NCBI GenBank assembly: GCA_949987565.1
Contig: OX465110.1
Span: 2,289,152 to 2,353,151 of the forward strand
DNA from: Luidia sarsii
Taxonomy: Eukaryota > Echinodermata > Asteroidea > Paxillosida > Luidiidae
Direction: 5' to 3'
DNA: 64,000 nucleotides
Below the pieces are notes generated by a model. The model had not been told where the DNA came from, did not search any database, and was given only the letters and a program-made list of their open reading frames with translations. The position numbers and the translations under genes were made by a program. Shown here one piece after another: positions 22,405 to 34,700 of the stretch (the stretch's first letter is position 1; every line of letters begins with the position of its first letter).

Positions 22405-25400
22405 TCATCGTGGCCTCTTGAATCCACCTCCTGTCTTGGCCTTCTTCTTCTGGGACCCCTTGACGTCATCATTCTGGAATGAAAAAAAAAAAATCGGTGC
22501 GACCATCAGCACATTAACCCCAATCATTTAGATCTTTCCTTGAACTAGATATCTTGGCTTTGGTACACCTCAAAGTCTGTTCAGTTTCTCGAGGTGCTTA
22601 AAGGCCGCCGCACACGAGAGCTATCTGCTGAGCAAAAATTCTCTCGAGGTCGTTAGCTCAGCACGTAGCTCTCGTGTGCGCTGAACTTTTGGTGAGATTT
22701 CTGCCTCAAGAGGCAGTGAGAGCAGTAGGACCTTTCTCAGAGCCTTTCTGGCCTTTGAGAAAGGTCCTGCTTGGATCAAAACATCAAGCCCTCCTAATTT
22801 TTGATATTCGAATATTAAACAAATCGCTTTCACCCGACAACCTTGGGGAAAACATCCTCACCTTCCTCTTGCCTGAAGTTGTCGGCGGCAGGACCTTGAA
22901 GAAAGTATCCAGCCTGCCCTGGGTTGACCCTTGTCGACCCTTCAGTAACTTCTTGATACCATTTCGGATGCGATCCTCGCTGTTCACAAGACAAACCCCC
23001 CCAAAAAAGAACAACGTTCATATCTGCACAAAGTAAGTCTCCCACAAACCCATTTGCTTTCTTTAAATCACACAAATAAAAACAAATAAAAACCTATTGA
23101 GAACTTGTGAACAACTTTGATAAATTGTGTTTTCCTTGCTCAACGTAACAAGCACCGAGTGCCCAGTGCTTTGCCCGATGCCTGATGAACAAAGATTCAG
23201 GCAGCTCGGGCAGGATTCAAACCCGCGACTCCCGCTATCTGGTGCTGACGTCTTATAACCACTGTCTTGACTACTGAGCTGGTTGAGGTCACGTGGCCTG
23301 AATCTTTTATCACAGGCGGCATCGGGCAAAGCAATGGGCACTCAGTGCTTATTACATCAAGCAGGGCAAACCCTCAATGAATTACATTCTCCTTCCATCA
23401 TGTTATATCTATGAATTTAGATAAATTTATGACAAAGAAAACATTGACTGTACCAGAACTTGAACCTGAGACCTCTGGTATTGCATAACAATAACTGTAC
23501 GTACACAAATGCTTCTTTACTATTTTCTTGGCCATTTTACCAAATTTCACTTCAATCGAGTTTTTTTTCACTGACCTGAATCCCTTCTGTTCACACATGA
23601 ACTTGACCAGGGTCTCCTCATCAGGCTCCTCCCATTTCAGCTGCAAGCCAAGAAAAAAAAACAACCCAAAGATCGTCGTCATTGGAGAAGATCGTTACAC
23701 TGCGAACCGTTAATTACCGAATCGACCATGATGGCCGACGAAGTCCTTTTCCTGACAATTACCGAAGGCCAATAAATTGTGCGACTGCGAGTGAGCGCTT
23801 ACGCGACTGAGCGCTTACACAACTGACAGATGCGATTGCAAGATTCACTGCAGGGGTGCAGGCGCCCTTCAGTTTTTTAGGGTTTTAACAGATAAAATTT
23901 AGCAGTTTGAGATACCAGTATGACATAAAATAAAAAAGAAATTAACAAATTAAAAAAAAAAAAAATTAAAATTTTATAAAAATCATGCCATTTCCGGAAA
24001 TCCTGGAAAAATGACGCTTTTTCCGTAAATCTTGAAATTTCAAGTGCAGTCAAGGAAACCACCTTTTTGAGAAAAACAGCTCTAAAGTTTGAGGTCATGC
24101 ACACGGCGCGTCGACAGTGATTGCAGCGAACACAAAGACACACTTACAAATTCACCGATTTTTCAAATATTTACAGACATTTGTTGAAAAATTCCTTCAC
24201 ATAAGCTTTCTGAAAATGCCAAAGAAATTAATTAATTTCGACATGCATTTTGACAATACTTTGACTTTTGACATCGTTTACTCGAAAAGGACTTTTGGAG
24301 TAGATGCCTCATTACACCGTCTCGGGTCACATGCTGTTTCTGTGCTGTTTGGGTGTAGGTGCTTACCTCGACATCATCTGCAGGAGTGACCTCTGGGGTG
24401 ACGAAGAGTTGCCTTGCCTCCTTGTACAGCCAGTCCTCCGGAGGTGGGTGCTTCTGCAGGGGAAACCACGGCGACAGTCAGAGGGGGGAGGTCCTTAAAA
24501 CCGGCCGCATTTCATCGTAAAAAGTGGAGCAGTCGGTACGACAACTTTTGAGAGAGCTACGCGCTTCTAGACGGGCCGCACCACCTCGAGCAGCTCAGTG
24601 GTCAAGTGGTTGAGACCAGGGATGCGATTCTCCCGGAACGAAAATGGCGGAATTTTTCCATCCTGGAAAACGAGCACAAAGCGCGAAGCCCTTACAGCAT
24701 GGGGTTCGCTTAAGGACCCTGAAATTTTTTGGATTGTAGACGCTCTGTGGTGTAATCTGAGCCCATTTCCGACCACTTGAACCATCTTTTTATAAAGCAA
24801 AACATCATCATTTGAATATCATTTTTGAGATTTCAGTCGTTTAATCAGTGTCAAAGGTATTGGAAATTGCACGGTATTGGAAATTGCCCGACATTTATCA
24901 TATGTGTTACTACTGTCAGTAGCATATTTTTTTATTTTAAGACTATAACGGGAACAAAATCTGACAAAACCTTCAGCAGCAATAAATTTTGATAATAAAA
25001 CCTTTAAGTCAGTTCACTTAGAATTCCTTCTCTTGGGTTTATTTATTTATTTTTATTTTTGGGGGGGACCAATTTTTTTTTCTTCTGTACCACGGATCGG
25101 GAAAAGTCGGAACTGAAATTGGAATCGGAATGTCAAAGTTCCAATGTCAAAAGTCGGAAGAATCTCATCCCTGTAAGACGTCGTCACTCGAAAGCAGGAG
25201 TCGCGGGTTCAAAAGTTTTGGTGACAAATAGCCGAGCTGCGCCATCAGAGACGCGAGGTGGGTCGCCTCACTGCAAGCACGGCAAGCCCCCGGTGGGTAC
25301 CTTCAACGATTCACAGCAGCCGCTTGTATCGCCTAGCAACGCATCGTTGGATCTCTGTGAGTTCCTCGGCGACGCATCCTCACTAAAACGGCAATCATTC

Positions 25401-28400
25401 CCCCCCCCCCCCTCCGAGAAGTCTCACCCACCTTTGTGTCGATATTCTTCAGGATCTCCTCGATGGACCTGTACTTCTGGATCAGGTCAATGGCTCTCTT
25501 AGGACCGATACCCTTGATGCTCCCACAGTAGTCGCATCCCATCAGAATACATAGGTCCACAAACTACCATAAAGATAGAGACAAAAGTCACACTCAAATT
25601 GAGATCTGAAGGTTTGCACGGTGAGAATAGCAGGATAATCAGGTTTGCGGAGACACCGCGTAAATTCTCTTTTGTGAGTAAGTGCGGTTCTGAAAAGAAC
25701 CGGAGGAACTCGACGTTTCGAACAGTGTACTCTGCTCATCTTCAGGAGACTGCTGGTCAGACTCACTGTAATATACCCCCACCCCCCAAAACAAAAATTG
25801 CACAACTGCTGATAGACTTGCTACACGGTGTATTTTGTAAACCAGTGGCATCATTGAAACAAATGATATAACTAAATAATAATAGCCAACAAAGTGGAAA
25901 GTCAGCCGTGCCGGTGACATCCATGGCATTACAGTATCCTGCCGTCGTGTCTAATAGACGCTATCTGACTATAAGTTACATAATTTATGTCTAGAGAATC
26001 AACATGAAGTGATTTGATTTGATTTGATTTGAAGTGATATACAAAAATGTTGCAAACTGCTTACTGACTAAAATTACCAAAATGTAAATCTTAAAATTTA
26101 GTGGGACCTTTCTCAAAGGTTTGATTGATTTGATTTGATTTGATTTGATTTAAATAACACCAACAAATGCACACTGCTTACTGACTGCTTACTCCAAAAA
26201 GGAGACAGCCAGACTCTTCGGTCCTAGCAGGACTGATCTCAAGGGCAGAACCAATTCCTTTTTTTCAGATCGATACTTGGAGCATTCCCACCCGGCAGAG
26301 GACGAATCGGAATGGGAACATCTGGTTACGTGTACTTACCTCGTCGTGTGACAAGCTCAGTCCGTCCAGAACCCGGGGAAGGTTGAACTCCTGAACTGGC
26401 AACTTCCTAGGAAAAGGAGATTGGAAGGTTTGCATGGTGAGAATAGCAGGAGTAATAAATAGGTTTGCGGTGACACCGTGCAAAAAATCTCTTTTGTGAG
26501 TATGTGTGGTTATTGAAAAGAACCGGAGGACGTTTTGAACAGTGTCCTCGAGAGACTGCTGGATTCCTAGGAAAAGACAGTCACAGCCCAAAGCCAAAGT
26601 TTATGGTTAGGTTTTTATCCATGAGACGCTGCCGACAGACAGATTTCATGGGTTTTCTTGTGTTATGATAAATTACCATACGCTTGGAGCATTTCCATGA
26701 CTGCTATTGGAACACTACTACTATTAAACCACACAAGTTAGGCCATTGTCTCATCGATATAACATGATGACTTGTGTCTAAGGTACGTAAATTAATGAGG
26801 GTTTTGCCCTGCTTGACGTGATCAACACAGAGTGCTCAGTGCTTTGCCAGATGCCTGATGAATTTTTTTTGTTTAGGCAGCTCGGGCAGGATTCAAACCC
26901 ACGACTCCCGCTTTCTAGTGCGGATGTCTTAACCACTTGACCACCGAGCCGGTCGACGTTGTGTGGCAGATTCAGATTCTCAATTGTCATGTCCAGACAA
27001 CTAGAACTACTACCGTTGCTTGAGGCAGCTGTTTGCCTTGCTCGAAATACACAAGACACGTCAAAGCACCCACTGGAGACTGCCTCACCTTGCCTCGCTG
27101 GCCGTCAAATGTCTCAGGAGAATGGTTCCTCCGAAGGTGAGTGCGTCCATGTCTTCAGTCCCCACGGCGTACACTTTGCCGCCTTTCACCAATGCTGAAC
27201 ACTGGGCCTCGGCTTCACTCGGCGCCTTCATCGTGAAAAAAATCAAGACGGACAAAAAAACAGCAAAAGTTAGCAAAACAAATAGATTAAAATCATCTTT
27301 CAAATATGCACAAATTTAAAATTCATTTTAATTTTTGAACTTTTCCATTTTTTAATTAGATTTTTTTTTTCAATTTCCATTTTTTAATTTGAAAATTCCA
27401 AATGATTTTTTCTAATTGAATTTTCCAATATGATTTTTTTTTTCAAATTGAATTTTCAAATATGATTTTTTTTTTTTCAAATTAAATTTTCCGAAATTGA
27501 TTTTCTAATTTGAATTTTAAATTTGTGAATCTTTTAAATTTTTTATTTTTTTTTTACTTTTGGGCCTTTAGATTTTGGATTTTTTTTTTTTGGGGGGGGG
27601 AATTTCTTGATGCCACCAACCGAGACGTATGGAATCCCCATCATCTTCAGCAGCTCCTTGCACTCGTCGTTGTGCTGGGAGGTGACGCGGACGAGGCGCC
27701 TCTCAAACTTCTCCACGCTCTCGCTGTCGCCCAGCTCCTTGGCCTTCTCCAGCTCCTTCTCCGCCTCGCTGCGACGCTCCTTGCGCTTGGTCAGCTCGCC
27801 CGACTTCAGCTCGGGGGGCTTGCCGTCAAAGACGTAACTGGAAGCGCAGCGGAGAATCAAAACGGCGTTTAGTCCAAAGGACCAGGGCCTAATTTTCATA
27901 GAGAGCCGCTTTAAGCGAGGAAAACCTGCTTAGCGTGAAACATTGTTGTCCTTGTCTAAACACAAGACTGCCGGCCATTTTTCACTAGATGCTTGCCGCA
28001 CTCAATTTGCATTCCTGGTCTCGGTCTCGAGACCTTTGTTTAAGCTGTCTCATACTTGGTCTCGTCTTGCGAAAGTCTTGGTCTCGGAAGACCTGGTCTC
28101 GGTCTCGGACATGAAGGTCTCAACTACAACACTGTCTTTACATGCAGTATAAGAGGTCAGTTGTGAAGTGGTTCAAATGAAACTGGGCCTGAATAGGCAA
28201 ACAGTGCAGCACCTGTGGTGTTGGTTTTGTTTACCGAGTAGACGGCAGAGTCGGCAGAGATGGTCGCACACAGGTCGCACGCAGAGACTAATTATACTTA
28301 CACTGGTTTGATGCCATTTTCCACCATCCGAATCGTACGATAGAACATTCCCATCAGATGGCTGTGGAAAGAGAACAACTACCAATGTGAACGGCGCAGC

Positions 28401-29990
28401 AAAAACTACATTGCATGCATAACTAATTACAATTTCATTACCCCCACCTTGGGAAAGACTAGTTGAGTATTTGGGAAGGCCACCATCTAAGGGCTGGATA
28501 GCTCAGATGGTAAGACTGATGGTACGCAAAACCAGAGGTCCAAGTCCCGGTCCAAGCAAAGTTTTCTTTGCCATTTTTCAATTTGTTTAAAAAAATGGTT
28601 CTAAAGTTTTTCCTTAATTCATTTGACTTTAATAACTAATTACGTGTCAATCAGCAAAGTGAGGCATGGCTCTCAATTAGGGAGAACTGATTTATCCGCC
28701 AAAATATTCAATCAAACAAATTCTTAAATCAAACAAATAAAGGAAACCTGACTGGGAACTTTTGACCACTTTTGGAAAAGTTTGACTGGACTGGGACCTG
28801 AACCCAGACTAGTATCAGATTTTTCAGCGAGTCTTGAACTTTAACAAGTTGAAGTCATGTGATCACCTGGTGGTTTCTCCGTCTTCGTTGGTCAGCTGAG
28901 AGCCATCCTGTCGCACAGCGATGAGAAACTGGTAGATGCACATGGAAGCATCAATGGCTATCTTACGACCTGATATAAAATATGAATGTCAATCAAAATC
29001 CTAGGAAAAATGACAACAGAATTAGGCCTACTAATACTTAACCTAGTACTAGTACTTTGTAGAAGTACGCAGTACTAAGTACTAGTACAACAATTACTAC
29101 TATTACTACTAATACTAATATTTTAATAATATATTAATAATAATATTATTATGTTAGTTAGCAAATTTTCAGTATCACTATCATCAGTAGTACTCAGAGC
29201 ATGGAGGTAGAGACTAGAGTAGAGGGAGGTCTGAGTACTGGAGTAGAGAAAGGGATGGGGTGGATTTTTTTCACTCTCCGTTACAAACTAGCCATGTCTT
29301 ACTCTTAACTTGCCTAGTCCGAGCATAACTTGGACCCGACAAGTCACCCTTTTTTATCGAATTTTGACATTCTGAGAAATTGAGGTTCGAGTGACTGTCA
29401 CCCGAACCTCAAAATTTCAAAATTCGATAAAAAAAAGGGTGACTTGTTGGGTCCAAGTTACTCGGACTATCTTAAGCCATACTCCCCATAGGCATAGCCC
29501 CTTACTGAGTACAGTCTCCTGACGACGAGCAGAGTACACACTGCTCGAAACGTTGAGTCACCGGCTCTTTTCAGAGCCACACTCAGTCTCAAAAGAGATG
29601 ATACACATGGTGTCACCGCAAACAATTAATAATGAGTACAGTGCTGTTCTCAAGTGCACCGGCAAGTCCTACGAAAGTGGAATGGGCTGGGACAGTGGTA
29701 CAGACTACCACTCTTACTAGTCTAAAGTGTCAGTGGTACTACTACTGAGTACTGGTACTGGTAGTGGTACTGGTACTGTGGTACTGCTTAGTGCCAGTGG
29801 GCAGTGGTAGAAAATGCAGTTGATCATGGTCACGGAGCAAGGTTAAGGTAGGACCAGGAAGATTGGAAATGGAAGTTCGGTGACGTTCAAACATTGCAAC
29901 GGACTCACCAAAATAGTTCTTGATTTGGTTGTCTTTCATGGCAGCCGGTGCATTGTCGGCGATCAGCCGTGCGAGGTTGTGTATTCCCAT
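22405..29990 (-). CDS. FEN1: Flap endonuclease 1, 11 coding exons
   Basis: Structure-specific nuclease that removes 5' flaps in Okazaki fragment maturation and long-patch base excision repair, in the nucleus. Exons in transcription order: 29909-29990, 28867-28969, 28302-28361, 27621-27837, 27089-27225, 26340-26406, 25432-25563, 24367-24453, 23576-23640, 22862-22979, 22405-22473 (TGA). All phases join, giving 378 aa (human 380). The protein begins [12 protein letters not shown]; Gly2 becomes the N-terminus that acts at the active site in this family. Metal ligands fall at the human numbers: D34, D86, E158, E160, D179, D181, D233. The helical-gateway K93 and R100 are present. The PCNA-binding PIP box QGRLDTFF is at 337-344, followed by a basic tail with KKKAK. 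The exon 4 donor (GTTGGT) and exon 5 acceptor (AAG) are weak but give the right length and PYVSAPSEAEA. FEN1 has a single coding exon in vertebrates, so the split form is notable. E2F-like sites lie upstream. Confidence 0.97.
24617..25173. mobile_element. Inverted-repeat element nested in a SINE
   Basis: Termini CAGGGATGCGATTCTCCCG and (complemented) CAGGGATGAGATTCTTCCG, 2 mismatches in 19. It splits a tRNA-derived SINE: left half ends at 24616, right half resumes at 25174. The flanking TGAGAC / TAAGAC looks like a 6-bp target duplication. Ends resemble hAT elements, but the duplication length does not fit hAT well. It lies in FEN1 intron 7. Confidence 0.65.
25709..25748 (-). ncRNA. Hammerhead-ribozyme-like motif (family C)
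   Basis: Read on the minus strand: stem I CTC, then CTGAAGA, one T, stem II GAGCAG / CTGTTC (6 bp, one G-U) around AGTACA, then GAAAC, GTC and stem I GAG. Both invariant core blocks (CUGANGA and GAAA) and a GUC cleavage triplet are intact. Stem III would be a single C-G pair, as in the minimal hammerheads reported from Penelope-like elements. Activity is inferred, not shown. Confidence 0.5.
29315..29469. mobile_element. Short foldback element (family K)
   Basis: A 155-bp palindrome. The left arm runs TAGTCCGAG, AACTTGGACCC, AAGTCACCC and ATCGAA; the right arm is its complement. It lies in FEN1 intron 1. Fragments are at 11565-11655 and, in tandem, at 30500-30780 between FEN1 and PIGN. Confidence 0.6.
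29516..29557 (+). ncRNA. Hammerhead-ribozyme-like motif (family C)
   Basis: CTC, CTGACGA, one C, a perfect 6-bp stem II (GAGCAG 29527-29532 with CTGCTC 29541-29546) around AGTACACA, then GAAAC, GTT, GAG. The core is intact and the cleavage triplet would be GUU. It lies in FEN1 intron 1, antisense to FEN1. Confidence 0.5.
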
Positions 29991-31702
29991 TTTTCTTGTC
30001 GAATCTTCACCGCGGTCTCCTGTTCAAAAGCTCAGATATTCCGCGCCGTTTGATTAGTATTTTTCGCGGGAAATCCGTTTGTTTGGTGCTGTGGCCTCCA
30101 GTGGGTGAGTGGACAGATTGCGAATGCCTAGCCGGGTCGTTTGGTGGCGCAAGGCTGAACGCAAATTTCTTCTCAGTCGGGCGATATTTTAAATCGGTCC
30201 ACATGGATTCGAACTGGTCGGTTAGATTGCTGTCGTCTGCACCATTCCATAGACAAAGTACATGTAGTTTGAGTAGGCTGTAGCCATTGTAATAATAATT
30301 ATTTGTAGGTGACCTTGGACGCGTCCGTACCTGCCCAGACTTGCTGTGATCTGATGCTGCACCTTCGCCATTCTCGTGGAAAGTAGTGTAATTGTAACTG
30401 AGTGTAAGTGAATGAATTGCAGACGTATGGAATCTATGCGTAATACTAGTAATAATGCCCTCGGAATGAGGAGGAGTACCGAGTTAGGACTAAGTTTAGT
30501 CCGAGCAACTTGGCTACGCTTGGACCCTTTTATGACACTTTTTTTGTTTGATTGAGTCGGGCTAGTCCGAGTAACTTGGACCCTTAGGCCTTAGCTTACC
30601 TGTGGAATCGCCCTTTATTTTAAAGGGTCCAAGTTACTCGGACTAGACAACATCCTAGTCCGAGTAACTTGGACCCTTATTAAGTTATTTACAATAATAA
30701 GTGAATAACAATCGCCCTTTTTAAAAATTTTGAGGTTTGGGCGACCTCATTTTTTTTACTCGGACTAGACAACATCCACCATGGTCTGGCACAACCACTT
30801 GGATAAATTTACAGTTTTCCCAAAAGAAATGCTAATGCCTAATGTCTTATTACTCTAATGAAGTAATGGGAGATTTTGTGGTGCGTATGTGTGGCGCGTA
30901 TACTACTCGACTAGTGAAGTGCATGTTTTGTACACACTGCTGACCGTCGTCCGGTTGACAAATACTCGTCACAAAATCATGATTTTGGGAAATACTGCAA
31001 GTCCACTTTTTTTTAATACTGTTTTTAGGCAAGTGGTTGTTCCAGACAGTGTCAATTCTCTGCAAAATAATACTAGTAAAATAAGTAAATACTAACTTAG
31101 GTCTATTGTACATTCAATGATTCAGGGCCCTTTTACGGTGAGGGTATTGAACCAAAAATTTTCCGCGGATTTTAGAGATTTGATTCCAGTTTATATACAT
31201 TCATTTGCCTCTAGTCTTATCAAATTTGAATTTATTTCCATTGACACCCATCCCAGAAACCAAACACAGTTTGTGATATTTCCATGTTTCGAACTTTCAG
31301 ATTTGCTTAATTACTAATAATAGCCCTAACGGCCCTAGGCTACCTGAAACCCAAATTACCACGACTGTGTGTGATTCCCTAGAGATTCCCTAATAATTGG
31401 GTGTTTTTTTTACCCCTTCCTTCGCGATGATGACATTTTAATGAAAATTCAACCAAACTTTTGTTGCACTTACAGACTCTCTTCTCAGCATCCTCAGGAA
31501 CTACTAGCTCAAAGTCAAAGTGGACCAGTTCCAGAGCTGATATGTGGAAAATGATATCAGAAATCAAATAGAGAAAATCAAGCAAAATAGCATGATACAC
31601 CATATGTTACTTTGGACGGTGAACTTAATTTTTTCGGAGTGAGTTTGTTGGAGCATCTGGGTAGGAGTTGGCCCCTGACGGCGTCCGGCGAACTCGGTCG
31701 CC
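29991..31702. other. Divergent FEN1-PIGN intergenic region
   Basis: The FEN1 promoter with E2F-like sites is at the left. 30500-30780 contains three family K fragments (GAGTAACTTGGACCC). 30780-31600 is AT-rich with no recognised feature. 31620-31702, GC-richer, precedes the PIGN start (GCCATGG context). Confidence 0.5.
30039..30073 (-). promoter_or_regulatory. E2F-like sites upstream of FEN1
   Basis: A palindromic TTTTCGCGGGAAA (30061-30073) and a neighbouring TTCCGCGCC (30039-30047) sit 50-85 bp upstream of the FEN1 start codon. Both resemble E2F sites (TTTSGCGC). FEN1 is a replication gene that is cell-cycle regulated in animals, so E2F control is a plausible inference. No TATA box is seen. 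Confidence 0.5.
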
Positions 31703-34700
31703 ATGGATGTCAGGCTAGTTCTCATCGGTCTCTTCGTCCACCTCATCTTCTTCTATTCCATCTTTGACATCTACTTCACCTCGCCTCTGGTCCACGGCAT
31801 GACCCCCCAGGCCGCACCGCGTCCGGCGCCTGCCCGACGCCTGGTGCTGTTTGTCGCCGACGGACTGCGGGCAGACAAGCTGTACGAACTGGACGAGAAC
31901 GGCCGGTCGAGAGCGCCGTATCTCAGGTCTGGACCGCATTGACAGATTCAAAAATTGAGAGGAAAGGTTTGCGGCGGGCACCATGTAGCACTTCTCTTTC
32001 GAGAAGGAGGGTGGCTCTGAAAAGAGCCAGTAACTTAAACGTTTTGGGTAGTGTGTACTCTACCCGTCATCAGGAGATCTGAAGGATTCCATAGTGGAAA
32101 TACTAAGTGGAAGGTTTGCAGTGACACCATGTAGCACTTCTCTTTCGAGAAGGAGGGTGGCTCTGAAAAGAGCCGGTAATTCAGCGTGTGTACTCTGCCT
32201 GCCTCTCCTGTCGATTGGCAAGAGTACATACTACCCGGTTTAAACGGGCTGCATCACTACAATACGATGACCAAGTGATTCTATGCCCAGATCTCATACC
32301 TAGTATGGAATGATTGGGGAGATCGTGAAGTGACCCCCAACTGGTGTGCCCAATGCTTTTTTTCAGTTACCGGCTCTTTTCAGAGCCACACTCCTTCTCG
32401 AAAGAGAAGTGCTGCATGCCGCAAACCATCCTCTTAGTATTTCCACCATGGATGCAAACCTTCAAGTCTTAGCTAGATTCAAATTGATCGAGATCGTGAT
32501 CGTAAACTTTACCTGGACCGGGATTTGAACCTGATATCTATGGCTTTGCGCACCAGTGCTCTTCAATCTGAGCTATCCAGCCCAATAGTCAACTAGTCTT
32601 TGCCGGGGTGGGGGCACCAGTCAGAATCAATTGAACCTTTAACTGCACTGCATATCTCCAGGGACCTTGAAAGTCGATGTTGAATGTTTGTGGTGACACC
32701 GTCACCATGTGGCTCTCCCTGTCTGAAGGCTGAGCACACACTGACCAAACATTAAGCATGTTGGCGGACTAGTCAAAATTCAGCATTACTAGTCTGGCCA
32801 GCGAGTAAAAAAAAAAAAATTAAGGAAAACCCTTGCTGATGTGAAATCTTGACACCTGCACAGGTGACATCTTTCATTTACACCTTCCATTTGCCCTCGA
32901 TCTCTTCCGGCGATCACCTGTAGGTCCGTCATTGAGCAGCACGGCTCCTGGGGCGTGTCTCACACCCGGGTCCCCACGGAGTCCCGACCGGGTCACGTGG
33001 CCCTGATCGCCGGCTTCTACGAAGACGTCAGCGCCATCGCCAAAGGTACCCACCTCTCTTTCCCCCTCTCCTGTCAATCTGGCAACTCGGTCATCCTCCC
33101 TCTCCCAAAGAGTTCCAACACTGTCAACACTTTGAAGAGGGATGTTAGAAATGGCATGATTTTTTTTTTTTTTTTTTTTTTATTTATGTCAAACAGGTAT
33201 CCCAAACCGCTTATTTTTATCTGTTGAAATCCTATAAACTTAAGGGCGACTGTACTCCTGCCGTGAATCTCTCGGAAACGTAAGGCACTCTCTCGCAGTC
33301 GCATCTCTCGGTCATGTAAGCGCTCACACACAGTCGCACAATTTATTTGCCTTCAGGGATTTTCAGGAAATGACTTTGTCGGTCACTTACATCCCTGTAT
33401 GAATGATGTCGAGATCTGGTCTCGGGCTATTTATTGGTGGAGATCAGCGAGTCAAGGGTGCTTTGTGACACAGAATCCACGTACGAAGATCACATTTTGT
33501 GAGTGTGTGTGGTTCTGCAGTGAATTCCAAATTTAGTTGTTTTTTGTCAAATTCCTAGGGTACAATTCTTTTTGGAAAATGGAGAGTATGTTGTGTTGAC
33601 GTATACAATGCATTGTAGCGCCTTATGACTTTTGGACCCGAAATGGGATTGTTGACAAATCTATTAGGTTGGCTCATTATCAAAAGTTAGAGGGCCTGAA
33701 TTTTTGATCCTAGCAGGACCTTTCTCCAAGGCCTGACGTTTTGATCCTAGCAGGACAATTGCTATCAAAGGTTCAGCGATATGTTTCTCACACAGGAAAA
33801 TCCCTTCAGCTCGCTTCAGTGACCAGTGATTTCAATCCAAAAACACTTCAGCAAACAGCTCTTCAATTGTGGGTTTTTTTTTTTCCACAACAGGCTGGAA
33901 AGAGAATCCGGTGGAGTTTGACTCTGTCTTCAACGAGAGCCGGTACACGTGGTCCTGGGGTAGTCCCGACATCCTGCCCATGTTTGCGAAAGGTAAGAGA
34001 CCGGTGTAACGATCTCAGACGGGCTCCCGTGCTGAGTTGAGCCGTGATGTCACTGGCTCACCTCAGCACGTTACAGCAACGTTCAGCTGCTCAGCGTGCA
34101 CAGATGAGTGGGTGAACGAAGCACTTGGGGGCGCCCTTCATTATGACTGTTGTTTATGATTATCAGCGAACGAACACAGTTTTACAAACTATTATTTTGC
34201 TTTTGATTGTATAAAGCCAATTGATACACCCTCATTACGGGGGAACAACTGTAGCATTTCTTCCACAATGTAAAACTGCAAGTTCTAGGCCTAGTTACTA
34301 GGCTCCGTACTGAGCGTTGTTAGAACTACGGGTCAACGAACGTGCCTGAAAGCGCTGCATTGCCAATGGCCGTATCGACTCAGCACGGCCTTCAAAATGG
34401 ACAACTACCATACGCACTGGGCATGACGTTTTTATCCATATATGGTAACGGTCTCATCTGAGCATGGGGCCCGGATCAGACCACTACACCGGCACTGGCT
34501 GGATTTGCCGGGAAGCACATCCCATTTCACTATTTCACTTTTTTCTCCAAGTTGCTCAATGATAATAGTCATAGCAGGTACAGTATTTATAAAGCGCCTT
34601 TGAGGAAACTGATCAGAGCACTGTACAAGACGCGGGTTACAGAAATGTTTGGAGTCGATTCCTAAAACGTAATGACAGAAGAAGCAATCCTGATGTCAAT

